Of a DNA stretch of 64,000 bases, positions 44,549-53,930 are shown one piece after another; the first letter of the stretch is position 1; the number at the start of each line of letters is the position of its first letter. A program made the position numbers and the translations under genes. The DNA is from Diploptera punctata. Its lineage: Eukaryota; Arthropoda; Insecta; Blattodea; Blaberidae. Where the stretch lies: positions 1 to 64,000 of the forward strand of contig JASPKZ010004571.1 of NCBI GenBank assembly GCA_030220185.1, given 5' to 3'. The notes below the pieces were generated by a model that made no database searches, was not told the DNA's origin, and was given only the letters and a program-made list of their open reading frames with translations.

Positions 44549-44770
44549 TGGTTATAACAGATTCCGGGCTATGTGGCCGTGGTCTATAACTGGCGTTTCT
44601 TCCAGACGTTTTTCCCTCAACTGCGGAGGGCATCTTCAGTGGCGAGCGCTTACAGCTGTTGTTTCCCTGTCGTAGACTCGACTGCGACAAGAAACGCCAG
44701 TTATAGACCACGGCCACATAGCCCGGAATCTGTTATAACCATGATTACCGGCCGTGAAAGCCTGCATTCC
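44549..44770. mobile_element. 222-bp hairpin element with 14-bp TSD
   Basis: ACTATTTATTGAGA lies at 44535-44548 and 44771-44784. The arms 44550-44602 and 44690-44742 are perfectly complementary over about 52 bp (GATTCCGGGCTATGTGGCCG on one side). Beyond the right arm is TACCGGCCGTGAAAGCCTGC, the reverse of the GGCTTTCA-GGCCGG start in the 49-bp element. The loop carries a minus-strand hammerhead-like motif at 44602-44642. Confidence 0.9.
44602..44642 (-). ncRNA. Hammerhead-ribozyme-like motif in hairpin loop
   Basis: On the minus strand: CCA, CTGAAGA, TGCCCTC-CGCAGTT-GAGGG, AAAAAC, GTC, TGG. The outer stem CCA/TGG and stem II pair. The expected G of the GAAA box is A here, so this copy is probably inactive. 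Confidence 0.45.
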
Positions 44771-45539
44771 ACTATTTATTGAGAGTCCATATTTCTGAGC
44801 CATACAATATTGCAGGTACAGCCAATACTTGATAAAATGTTTAATGTGTTTGTTTTTTCTTACTTTTTTCTCAGTGTTCTTTTAAAGGTGCCACATAAAT
44901 ATTGAAATATTTCTAATTTACTATATCTATGTCTTTTTCTCTATTAAAACCCAAAGATACACCTAGTTAATTAAAATATTTTACTTGTTCTAGCGTTATG
45001 TCATTTAGTACTATTTTTGTTCTTTCCATTTCTTTGCCATACTGGGCCATTGCTTATGTTTCTGTTGTAGATAATTCTAGCTTGTAATACTGTGCAATAT
45101 TACTTAATTTAAAAATTTCTCGTTGTAAATCATTCTCTGAAAAAGCCATTATAACCTGATCATCAGCAAATATGAGTGTGTCAACACGGGTTTTATTATT
45201 TGAATTTGAATTTACTTGCCATTTTCTGACCACTTCGTCAATATATAAATTGAAGAGAATGGATGAAATAGGTCATCCTTGTGGTAATCCTTGATTTATT
45301 AGGATTTCATATTTCGATTTTATTTTATTTTTCCACTCTTTATTTGATATTTGAATTTGCATGTAAGCTTTGAATAGTTTGTTTTGGAAAGCCTCTTTCG
45401 GTTAATATGTTCCACCGGGTTTCTCTTTCTACATCGTCGAAGGCTTTTATATAATCTACTAGCTGATTCGTGTGTGGCAAAAAATGAACCACCGTTTTGG
45501 TATTTGTCATGTAACACATGGTGCTCATATTGAATGCAT

Positions 45540-45665
45540 AAAATAGTGAGATTTGAACTTTTCTCTTTCCAGTAACGTTAGAATTGTGTTTATATTTTGT
45601 GTAGTTTGGAAGAAATAAATGTTTCAAGTTTGTTCCTTCTTTTCGAATAGCCCTGTATATATAAA
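45540..45665 (-). mobile_element. Tc1/mariner-like terminal fragment
   Basis: GTTTGGAAGAAATAAATGTT, TTGTTCCTTCTTTTCGAAT and AGCCCTGTATAT match, with differences, 38889-38985 beside the transposase remnant at 38640-38992. The end ACAGGGCTATTC looks like a DNA-transposon terminus. It is a single end only. Confidence 0.5.
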
Positions 45666-45701
45666 AAAATCGTAAAAATGCCGATATTGTATTTTATATA
45701 A

Positions 45702-46125
45702 TGCACTAGCTAATACACGACGCGCGCTGCTACGCTAAATAAATGAAAATTAATGTGCTTTTATGTTTAGTTGAATAAGTAAAAGGAAAAATAATTATAA
45801 ATTTATATTTTTTTAGATATCCCGTGCTGATTACCCGGCGTTACCCGGGAATCTACTCATCCCGATCTTCTTGGAATAAATAAGCTGAAAGACAAAAATT
45901 AATGTACTTTTTATGATTAGTTGGATAAGTAAAATGAAAAATAATTATAAATATATATCGTAATTATTTTAATATTCCCCGTGCTGATTACCCGGTGTTG
46001 CCCCGGAATCCATTTATCTCGATCTTCTTGGCGTAAATGAGCTAAAAGACAAAATTCGTTATTGTGGCTTATCCGTAATAGAATTACCCACAATGTGTTG
46101 CTATGCTTGCACAGGAATCTACGTA
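45702..46125 (+). repeat. Repeat family R, second copy
   Basis: CACTAGCTAATACACGACGC, then two internal blocks with CCGTGCTGATTACCCGG and TCCCGATCTTCTTGG. It matches 14459-14760. It is truncated at a PLE-like piece. Confidence 0.75.
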
Positions 46126-46320
46126 CTTGTCACGACAACACCACATTAGGACCAGTAGCATCAACCATCATACTAGATATTGTAGCGAAGAAGGACCTGC
46201 TGAAGACGAAACGGATGTTCTGAAAGGCCTACAGGCATAAAGAATACATATTTTATAAGTTGAGGACGACGGATCTTACCTAAGAAGGTATATTTCAACT
46301 TATTTTATTTTATGACTCTC
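46126..46320 (+). mobile_element. PLE-like terminal arm
   Basis: CACGACAACACCACATTAGG to GGTATATTTCAACTTATTTT match the right arm of the palindrome at 18337-18679 nearly base for base. Only one arm is present here. Confidence 0.8.
46196..46235 (+). ncRNA. Hammerhead-ribozyme-like motif
   Basis: CCTG, CTGAAGA, CGAAAC-GGAT-GTTCT, GAAA, GGCC, TA, CAGG. Core and outer stem are intact; stem II has lost one pair relative to 18566-18605. Confidence 0.5.
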
Positions 46321-46436
46321 CACCTCAACGGTTTTAACAATGAATTTTGTTAGTATTGAAATAAAAGAATAATCAAACATAATATCTAAATAACAGCTAA
46401 TAAATCTTGACAAAATAGACCTAACGGATAATTTGT

Positions 46437-46660
46437 TCTTCTTTTTGCAAGGATTAAACCTTTTGATTCGTTCTGACTCCAAGTATCACAGCTGTTGTGT
46501 CAAACAATCTCTTTCGTGGGCGTCCTCGATCTGTTTTTCCTCTTCTTGGTTGATAGTTTAGACTTTTCCTAGGCTATCTGTTGGTATCCATTCTGCAGTC
46601 AGGTTCATAGCATTTTCTCCTATACTCTTCTATTTTATCTGTCAAACTGAATATTTTATT
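46437..46660 (-). mobile_element. LINE-G 3' fragment
   Basis: TTCGTTCTGACTCCAAGTAT, TCGTGGGCGTCCTCGATCTG and GTTGGTATCCATTCTGCAGT match 44245-44420 in the same orientation. Short 5'-truncated copy. Confidence 0.85.
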
Positions 46661-48458
46661 ATTTTTTATTAATATCATTATAATATTTTAATAATAGGAA
46701 TTTTTCCAGTAGAGGGGCCCTCTCATCTACTTAAAAATATAGAAAGAAAATCTGTCCTCTTCACAAATTATCGAAGAATTTAAAGATGCTAATTTAGGAG
46801 CCAATTAATAACACACGAAATAAGTATAAAAATCGTAACCCACATTTATTAAATTTGCTACTATCAAACGATAATAAATTTTAATATGAAATACTAAAAA
46901 TAGTATGATATTAAGGGAACCCGGTACTAATGTTCTTGTAATTTGGTTAAAAAATATGCAACACACAAAAATCAATTTTTTTCAGCTAATTCTTAAGTTA
47001 TGTGATGGAAAATTATGTCACTAATTAAACAAGTCTTCCTGAACATAATGACACTCTGGTTAACTTTTTAGACATATTTATTCATGGGTAATTTAAGATA
47101 TAAAAAAGTGAAAAGAAAAAATCCAACTTCTTAAAAGTATTGTCTTGGTACAATTTTCTCAAAAACTACTTATCCAATTGTTTCCAAAATTTATTATGAT
47201 ATTGTCCATAGTTCATTTGACAATAATAAGGTTTGCTTGTATTCAGATGTGCATTGTGATTTTTTTTTAATTTGAAGACAAAACTTTTTTTTTGTTAAAA
47301 ATTTTGCATTTTGCACAATGATAAATTTACCTTATTATTATAGATCTCTTTAAACTGCACATCCATGCCAATGTTATTCTCCTATCTTTCATAGTTTCAG
47401 AGAAATGTGTAACAAAATATTAAAAAACCACAAGTTACGGAAAAAACACAAGTTACGGAAAAATGCAAAAAAATGCACATTAGCAGAACACAGAGACGCC
47501 ATTTTTAAAAATAAATTTTTATGGGTTTAAAAGTCCAAAATCTACAAAATATTAATACACATCGATAAAATAGATATTCCTGGAGTTTTTTAAGCAAAAA
47601 GAACAAAAATAGATGCTTTAAACCCAAATAATTGCTGAGTGTCCTTCATAAATACCGTGAATACATTCCAAAGACAGGTGTCAGAGACATCGAACTATAG
47701 ACCTGGATAGTAAGTAATATAATAAATTACATAAATAATGACCTCAAAACAATTAAACCAAAGTTTTATTTAATACAAATAACCAAGTATTGCATTGCAA
47801 TTTTTAACCAGAACTTTATGAAATATCACAATAAAACTGAGAGTAAAATAAGACAGAGAGAAAGAAATAGAAACAAATTGCAAAAAGTTATATTGACTGT
47901 ATGAGTAATAAAAAATAATAGTTAATAATGAACTTTTTCATAAGAACTAACCTAGTTGATTTTGTATTATTTGTAAAATGGAAGTGTATTATTTGAGGAC
48001 TTTATTTCAATATGGTGGAAGGTTAATTTTGGCCAAAGTAGCACGTAAACAATAAAGCTGGTTCATGTATTGTAAGCAAGTGACATGCTCCAGTAAACTA
48101 TCACAATAGCATCTTATTAGATATTGTGGGTCTTGAAGGCAGCAGCCTTGTCTGGAACAATCAGCTGATATGTTTTCCTCGAGTGAAGTGATGCCAACCG
48201 AGCTCCACATAATTATCATAACCCGGTTCAATGCATATTCAATTTACACACTACTACACAACGTCACTGACAGAGAAAACACACAGATCCTGTGTATTCA
48301 CACCATTACTGAGTTCATGTAAATACCTACATGATACAGTTTAAAACTTTAATTTTGCAGATCAAATCCACTGTACAGATATTACAGTTCTAAGAAAATA
48401 ATTACCGTAAACTGAAGTAACTTCTCATTTGTATTTAATCGTTACATTTTATGTCGAC
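46661..48458. other. Unassigned AT-rich DNA
   Basis: About 1.8 kb with no repeat shared in this window. A 74-codon minus frame (48231-48007) is cysteine-rich (SADCSRQGCCLQDPQYLIRC, then CYCDSLLEHVTCLQYMNQLY). I do not recognise it, and no signal peptide or splice site supports it as a gene. Confidence 0.4.
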
Positions 48459-48546
48459 TATTTAACTCATGCCCCAAACGATAGTACAATAATAATGTCA
48501 TACATAGGCCCACTTTCAAATAAAATATCTAAACACTTAGAAAAAG

Positions 48547-48936
48547 TTGAACATTAATGTGGCATTTAAAACTAATAAAACTCTACAAAATATAATAAAA
48601 AACAATAAAACCAAAACAAAAAAAAAAGAAAAATTAACAGGTGTATATAAATTGAAGTGTGGCACATGTGACAATGTCTATATAGGACAAACTGGTAGAC
48701 CTTTTATCTCTCGGATAAAGGAACACATGAGAGCATATAACAGAAATTTAGAAAATTCAAATTATGCTAACCACCTATTCCAATTTAATCATTGTTTCGA
48801 TACAAATTTTGAAATTTTACATATTTATGATAAGGTAAAGAAGTTAGATCTTTTGGAGGCTGTAGAAATTAATAAATTTAAAAGTAGTAAAAAACTGTTA
48901 AATTCTCAACTTGATTTGAATGACTCCCCTTTGTAA
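48547..48936 (+). CDS. GIY-YIG endonuclease domain of Penelope-like element
   Basis: The 129-codon frame holds GVYKLKCGTCDNVYIGQTGR (about residues 32-51), then FISRIKEHMRAYNRN, NYANHLFQFNHCFD and LLEAVEINKF. These are the GIY (here GVY), YIG, conserved Arg and Glu positions of the GIY-YIG nuclease that Penelope-like elements use to nick target DNA. A Cys pair (CGTC) matches the Cys motif seen before the YIG in many PLEs. The first ~30 residues belong to the linker after the reverse transcriptase. The start codon is not real: the frame is the 3' part of a longer protein, truncated 5' and frameshifted upstream. The domain itself is intact. Confidence 0.88.
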   Translation: MNINVAFKTNKTLQNIIKNNKTKTKKKEKLTGVYKLKCGTCDNVYIGQTGRPFISRIKEHMRAYNRNLENSNYANHLFQFNHCFDTNFEILHIYDKVKKLDLLEAVEINKFKSSKKLLNSQLDLNDSPL

Positions 48937-49011
48937 AATTAAAAAATTCAAATAAATATTGTTGTATTGTTGCTTAGATCAGTTGGAACATAATTCATAA
49001 TTTGTTAACAT

Positions 49012-49047
49012 GTCTGAAGAAGGTACAGTGTACCGAAACAGCTGTCA
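49012..49047 (+). ncRNA. Hammerhead-ribozyme-like motif in PLE 3' UTR
   Basis: GT, CTGAAGA, A, GGTAC-AGT-GTACC, GAAA, CAGCTG, TC, AC. Stem II is a perfect 5-bp helix and the cleavage triplet is GTC, the most common hammerhead site. The outer stem is short. It lies about 80 bp past the stop codon. Confidence 0.6.
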
Positions 49048-49733
49048 CTGAATTATATAATAAATATGAAAATCAAATAAAACGTAGTTTTATTTTTATT
49101 TAATTAACAAATGATAGTACATAACCAATCACGTTTCAATGAATTTTGTTTTCCAACCAATGACAGTCGTGTTTCACCTCGCTCTTAATTGATTTCTCTT
49201 TACTTATCAGCTACTGCTTTTCTGATAAAGAAAGCTTTTTAACATTCTGAACAGGTCAGAGCATTATTTTTCTCCAACAAATACAGTGAATATAAAAAAT
49301 AATGAACAGATTCCTTGATCTTACTTAGTTGTTTACTTAAAAATTAATAACCTATAATATTGATTATAATATACAGTTTGATGAGTTTCATTATTTCCAC
49401 TAGGGTGCATTCTTACAATATTGCAATCCTATTTGACAATAAATAATATGATCAAGTTGCAGTGAATATACAGCCTTTGAAATAATTGTTTGCGCACATG
49501 TAATTTTCAAGCTCCAGAACGAAGCCACTGCTCATGACCAGAGGTCAGTTGTTTGGTTCACAAGTATACAACTACTTTAGAAACTAAAATCCGCTCTATT
49601 TCGTTGTGTATCGTGCAATGGAAAATTATTTCGGGTATATAAGTAGTGCGGTATATGCTGTAAATAAAACAAAGCAAAAAATAAAACAAAACAAAGAAAA
49701 TTATTTGAGATAAGGGCGAGAGAGGGAAAAAAA

Positions 49734-49810
49734 GGCATGACGGCGGGATCGAACCCGCGATCTCCTGCATGGTAAACAGAAGCTACCTCTACTAGACCAC
49801 AACCGTTCCA
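49734..49810 (-). tRNA. tRNA-like module (pseudo-tRNA or SINE head)
   Basis: On the minus strand: GGTTGTGGTCTAGTAGAGGT (A box region), CTGTTTACCATGCAG, and GCGGGTTCGATCCCGC (T arm, B box GGTTCGATCC), followed by TTTTTTT. The ends do not form an acceptor stem, so this is unlikely to be a working tRNA. Confidence 0.55.
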
Positions 49811-50018
49811 TGTTAGAAACTGTCTGTATGAAGCGATGCAATACTCCAGGACTTATTTTTATAATGAAATTATATATTAACTTGTCTTAATTTAAATTAA
49901 TCAGACGCATTTTATATTATTAGTGGAAATAAACAATTTTGTTATGCCTTGTGTTTTTAAATAAAATAATGAGATTTTACAATCGTTATTCATTATATAT
50001 ATATATATATATATATAA

Positions 50019-50318
50019 GTAAAGTGACCCCACAACAGGCCTCAGGAGGCCCTTGGGGTAGTAGGAGGTTAAGGCTCCCACTTTTTCTAGACAATCGGCA
50101 CTTTATGTCAGCCGGGTTGTCAGCCCTGCGTGACGGCCGCCTTTACCCCAGAACAAGCGTCTGGTACTCATTTCAGTTAGAGGCTGAGTCGACCCCAGGG
50201 CCATAGTGCCGCCAGATGGTTCGGGTCAGTTTAAAAATCCTGACCCCAACGGGACTTGAACCCTCGACCCTCCGGCTTGTATCTCAGTGCCTTAACCACT
50301 ACGCTACGGCGTGCCCCC
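50019..50318 (-). mobile_element. SINE S2
   Basis: On the minus strand the head reads GCCGTAGCGTAGTGGTTAAG and GCACTGAGATACAAGC, with B box GGGTTCAAGTCCC. The body has CTGGGGTCGACTCAGCC, AGTACCAGACGCTTGTTCTG and GTCACGCAGGGCTGACAACC, and ends CAGGCCTGTTGTGGGGTCAC. Both flanks are (TA)n, so it inserted into a microsatellite. Other S2 copies are at 55266-55570 and 63360-63658. Confidence 0.88.
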
Positions 50319-50340
50319 ATATATATATATATATATATAT

Positions 50341-50678
50341 CCATCCATAGTAATTCTGCCCGAAGGCAGGTCCTTCACTGCAATCATAGCATTTTCATGC
50401 TATGCTTGCAGCTTTACTAGGGAATTGTGTAGGTGTGGTAGCTTCCCGTTGCTTTCCACACCGGTGAAGGATGATGATGATAATGATAATGATAAGGATG
50501 ATGGCCATATGATTTCGGGGACCGTTTGGGCCTTAAAGTTTTCCTGACATTTGTCTTACAGGTGAGGAAAAACCCCGATGAAAACCCTCGCCCAGAAAAA
50601 CTGCCCCGACCGGGGATCGAACCCGGGCCCGCTGCGTGACAAGGCAGCACGCTACCTCGAGACCACAGTGGTGGACCC
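50341..50678 (-). mobile_element. SINE S1, type I, in a (TA)n tract
   Basis: Full-length reverse copy between ATATATATATAT (50320-50340) and ATATATATATATA (50680-50692), so the target was the same TA array that received the S2 SINE. B box complement GGGGATCGAACCC and head complement near 50650-50675 are intact. Confidence 0.9.
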
Positions 50679-50803
50679 ATATATATATATATAATGAGCT
50701 GTTTCCTTTAATTAATTCATTTCCCTATATATACAAATTTATTTATATAACAAAGCGTGGTAACGTGTAGGCATTATAAAAAATAACGCCGTTATTAAAA
50801 AAA

Positions 50804-50880
50804 CATTCCTGAGCAGGATCGAACCTGGGCCTGCGTCATCACAAGGAAGTATCTTAGCGACTGCTCTACTGAAACGAACG
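50804..50880 (-). tRNA. tRNA-like module (pseudo-tRNA)
   Basis: On the minus strand: TCAGTAGAGCAGTCGCTAAG (A box region) and CCAGGTTCGATCCTG (B box). The acceptor ends do not pair. It lies near the right end of the DNA transposon. Confidence 0.45.
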
Positions 50881-51380
50881 ATACAAATGCTGCATCAGAA
50901 GTAAGCGCTAATTTACTATTGATTGGTTTAAGAGACCATTACTTGCTTTCTCAGTCATCTGCAAACTCTCTTAACTCAGAAATTCACTTAATAAATTTTA
51001 TTTGTTGAAATTCTTTCAATAACGATTGGTATAAATCTATGATTGGCCACTTATGCCGCCGGATTTGACCTCAAAAGGAGACAGCACATGTAACAACTTA
51101 CTCGGGTGAATCGCTCTTCAAAACTTCTAACTTTCCACCATCAAGAGTTGCGCCATCATTTTTTTCAAAGGCTGTACATAACCTTGCATTTCTGATTTGT
51201 TTTCAAACATCGCCGTTTACATTAAGTGTATAAATATTTTTAAATATCCGTTACTATGTTTAAATGATGACTTTTGAGTAAACAGCTTAATTTTATTCGT
51301 TAAATAGTCCTAACAAATGCCAATCTTGATTTCCAAATCCTCTACATTAATTTGATATCACTCGTGACATTACTTATAAA

Positions 51381-51848
51381 ATAAATAATAGTTTTAAAAA
51401 ACTAAAAGAACACGCTTTATTAGAAAACTAAAAAATGAAAAATAATTTTAATTTCCAATACGCTTGGGATAAAATAAAGTGGTCAAAAAAAATCATCTCC
51501 AACACATATAGAATAAAATTAGAGTTATCAACAAAAAGAAAATAATTTTACCATCAAAAGCGTGGGGTGCTCTATATCAATTAATATATTTGATAATAAA
51601 CAGATATTGGTAAAAGTAAGCTCTCTAAGAAGAAAATGTAAAAATCATAGAAATCACCCCACGCTGTTGATGGTAAAATTATTTTCTTTTTGTTGATAAC
51701 TCTAATTTTATTCTATATGTGTTGGAGATGATTTTTTTTTGACCACTTTATTTTATCCCAAGCGTATTGGAAATTAAATTTATTTTTCATTTTTTAGTTT
51801 TCTAATAAAGCGTGTTCTTTTAGTTTTTTAAAACTATTATTTATTTTT
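51381..51848. repeat. Foldback with ~185-bp arms
   Basis: The left arm 51381-51569 and the right arm 51655-51848 are inverted copies with few mismatches (AATACGCTTGGGATAAAATA / TATTTTATCCCAAGCGTATT; AAAGCGTGGGGTG / CACCCCACGCTG). The loop is ~85 bp. It directly follows the end of family M and joins the tail of the composite tRNA-Tyr-like repeat, so it may be an expanded form of that tail's hairpin. Confidence 0.9.
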
Positions 51849-51849
51849 T

Positions 51850-52625
51850 ATTTTTTAGTTTTAATATTTTACAGAATAAGATAAAAATGTAAATATCTTT
51901 AAATTCGATACTATTGTAGTATGAGCTAAAAGTAATACTCTTCTATAAAAAAAACCCTCCCATCCGGATTTGGACCAGCGACGTATGGATTACTAAAATT
52001 ATATACCACTAAGAGTTCACTGCTCTACCAACTGAGCTCTTACAACGATTGATCAAAAACTCGACAAGTCCGCAACCTATTATACCAGTTTTCATTTGTT
52101 TTTTATTTTCGGATGATTCTGGCCAGGATTTTAGAAACAAAATATGAAATTATTGTATTGTCACGGGTCCTCTACACATATACAAAGTTTCAAGTCGATC
52201 CAATGTTTCTAAGTGGGTGAAAATCGCGTTGAAAGATTCCGTTACATTGATACAAAAACACGTTTTTTGATTTTCTGTTGATTACGGCCAGGATTTTAGA
52301 AAATAAATATGAAATTATTGTATTGTCATGGATCCTCTACAAGTGTACAAAGTTTCAAGTTGATCTAATGTTTCTAAGTGGGTGAAAATCGCGTTGAAAG
52401 ATTCCGTTACATTGATACAAAAACACTTTTTTTGATTTTCTGATGATTATGGGCAGGATTTTAGAAAATAAATATGAAATTAGTGTATTGTCACGGGTCC
52501 TCTACAAGTATACAAAGTTTCAAGTCGATCCGATGATTTTAAGTGGGTGAAAATCGCGTTGAAATATTCCGTTACATAGATAGATAGATAGATACAGGTC
52601 AAGCTAATATAAAGCGTGTAAAAAC
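51850..52625 (-). mobile_element. Composite repeat with tRNA-Tyr-like module, copy 2
   Basis: Reverse copy of 40468-41105: the outer end is TTTTTACACGCTTTATATTA in reverse at about 52605-52625, then (TATC)n, three subrepeats with GGTGAAAATCGCGTTGAAAG and TTGTATTGTCACGGGTCC, the tRNA-like module (51957-52044) and the tail. Subrepeats are more alike within this copy than between copies. Confidence 0.8.
51957..52044 (-). tRNA. tRNA-Tyr-like pseudogene, second copy
   Basis: On the minus strand: GAGCTCAGTTGGTAGAGCAG, GTGAACTCTTAGTGG (anticodon region decayed), an intron-like insert, GTAATCCATACGTCGC and TGGTCCAAATCC. The GTA anticodon is no longer present. TTTTTTT follows. Confidence 0.6.
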
Positions 52626-52840
52626 AAACAAATCAGCAATGTTGTTGAGTATAAAGTACTGATTTTCGTGATTTCTGAAAGAATGAGGCTAGAAGTAAGT
52701 AGTGTCATTGTGAAGCAGACAGTTCAGAATTATACAGAATCTTACAAGATCGCACCGACATTTATTTAGGAACAAGAGGTCATAGAGATAGGATTATTTC
52801 TGTTAAGGAACACATCCTCCCATATACAACATTTATCTTC

Positions 52841-53498
52841 ATCTTCTTCTTCTTCCTTCCAAGTATTAGGCCAAGGCCTGTTACGATCCTATAGAAAATT
52901 TTCCCTCCAGCGTTTCATAGGACGGCCCAGAGATCTTAGTCCTCTCGGTATATAATTATAAACAGCTTTGGGGATCCGATTTGAACTCATTCTTTCTAGA
53001 TGGTGTTTCCAATTTAGTTGGTACTGTTTAATATATTCCAAAATTGGCGTAGTCTTCAATTCTTTTAAGATATCGGTGTTCCTTTTCCGATCCCATCTGG
53101 TGTAACCCGCTGTTCTGCGCATGAATCTCATTTCACAAGCCGTTATTCTGTTTTAATGTTGTCATTTTAATGTCCATGCTTCACTACCGTAGGTCAACAC
53201 TGGTCTAGCCAAAGTGTTATATAAACGTAATCTGGTGTTTTTTTTGTACAAGGGATGGTTTCATAACTTGATTAATAATTCCCAAACTTTTATTATAACT
53301 AGTAATTTTTTCAGGGATATCATTTTCATCCCAGATAGAGAGATAATGTCCAAGCTATTTATATTGATTAGGTCTCTCTAAAATTTTATCCTGGAGACAG
53401 ATTTTAGTTTGTATGGGGTCCTTCCCATGACATGCCATAATTTTAGTTTTGTTAATTGATATATTAATTGGTGTTTCTCGTATAATTTATCATATTTA

Positions 53499-53546
<48 letters not shown>

Positions 53547-53738
53547 CATAAGTATTATTATTGTTATTATCGTATAAAATGTTGTTTGTACATGAAATTT
53601 ACATTGCTACATTTAATGTGTCTTTAACTGTTTATAATTAGTATAGTGTATATCTATATTTGTCAAATATTTATTTGTATTTGTGCTGGTTGAGTGGAAG
53701 AGAAGGCCTTATGGGCTTAACTCTGCCAGAATAAATAA

Positions 53739-53783
<45 letters not shown>

Positions 53784-53930
53784 CATTATTATTATTATTA
53801 TTTCCATATTAAATTTGGCACCTATTTTTTGTAAATTATAAATTCCTCGTTGCAAATCATTTTCGGAAAGTGCCAGAAGAGCTAAATCGTCTGCAAAAAT
53901 ATAGTTGGTTAAGGTACACACTAAAAGATA
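52841..53930 (-). pseudogene. LINE-D, split by a CR1-like 3' end
   Basis: On the minus strand: LALSENDLQRGIYNLQKIGA (frame 54104-53709), then the CR1-like insert (53495-53802), INISINKTKIMACHGK, and the frame 53131-52889 with MRFMRRTAGYTRWDRKRNTD, YQLNWKHHLERMSSNRIPKA and GRPMKRW. The tail is (GAA)n. Stops and frameshifts occur between. Confidence 0.82.
53495..53802 (+). mobile_element. CR1-like LINE 3' end, ATT tail
   Basis: GTGCTGGTTGAGTGGAAGAG, AAGGCCTTATGGGCTTAACT and CTGCCAGAATAAATAAATTT match the 3' end of the element at 8780-10831, then (ATT)n at 53742-53802. The left part has a second ATT run (53503-53546). It interrupts LINE-D. Confidence 0.82.

Larger units (their letters stand above)
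44205..45478 (-). pseudogene. LINE-G with reverse transcriptase, GAA tail
   Basis: On the minus strand from 45478: VDYIKAFDDVERETRWNIL, SKYEILINQGLPQG, PISSILFNLYIDEVVRKW, TLIFADDQVIMAFSENDLQR. These are reverse transcriptase blocks with FADD as the catalytic motif. Further on, near 44830, VLAVPAILYGSE leads to the C-terminal region, interrupted by the hairpin element at 44549-44770. It ends in a GAAGAAGAAG tail (44208-44225 in reverse). There are several stops and frameshifts. A second 3' piece is at 46437-46660. Confidence 0.85.
48488..49107 (+). mobile_element. Penelope-like element, 5'-truncated, with TSD
   Basis: Flanked by CAAACGATAGTAC (48475-48487) and CAAATGATAGTAC (49108-49120), 13 bp with one mismatch. 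It contains the end of the reverse transcriptase region (IMSYIGPLSNKISKHLEKVE, then one frameshift near 48555), the endonuclease frame, a hammerhead-like motif and a 3' UTR ending TTTTATTTTTATTTAATTAA. It lies inside a family M copy. Confidence 0.9.
49469..51176. mobile_element. DNA transposon with 28-bp TIRs carrying SINEs
   Basis: The left end TACAGCCTTTGAAATAATTG followed by TTTGCGCA (49469-49496) and the reverse complement of the right end TACAGCCTTTGAAAAAAATG followed by ATGGCGCA (51149-51176) match at 24 of 28 positions. Family M flanks both sides, which proves the boundaries. No transposase is visible. The interior holds two tRNA-like modules, an S2 SINE and an S1 SINE. Confidence 0.82.
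48459..51378 (+). mobile_element. Family M copy split by a PLE and a DNA transposon
   Basis: The M start (TATTTAACTCATGCCCCAAA) is at 48459. M resumes at 49121 (ATAACCAATCACGTTTC), again at 51177 (TGATTTGTTTTCAAACATCG) and ends GTGACATTACTTATA at 51378. The two interruptions are 48488-49107 and 49469-51176. Without them M would be about 590 bp. Confidence 0.82.

Noticed and set aside
48007..48231. Cysteine-rich small secreted protein
   Set aside because: No signal peptide, no recognisable Cys spacing and no gene context.
49734..49810. Functional tRNA gene
   Set aside because: A and B boxes and a T arm are visible, but the 5' and 3' ends are not complementary.
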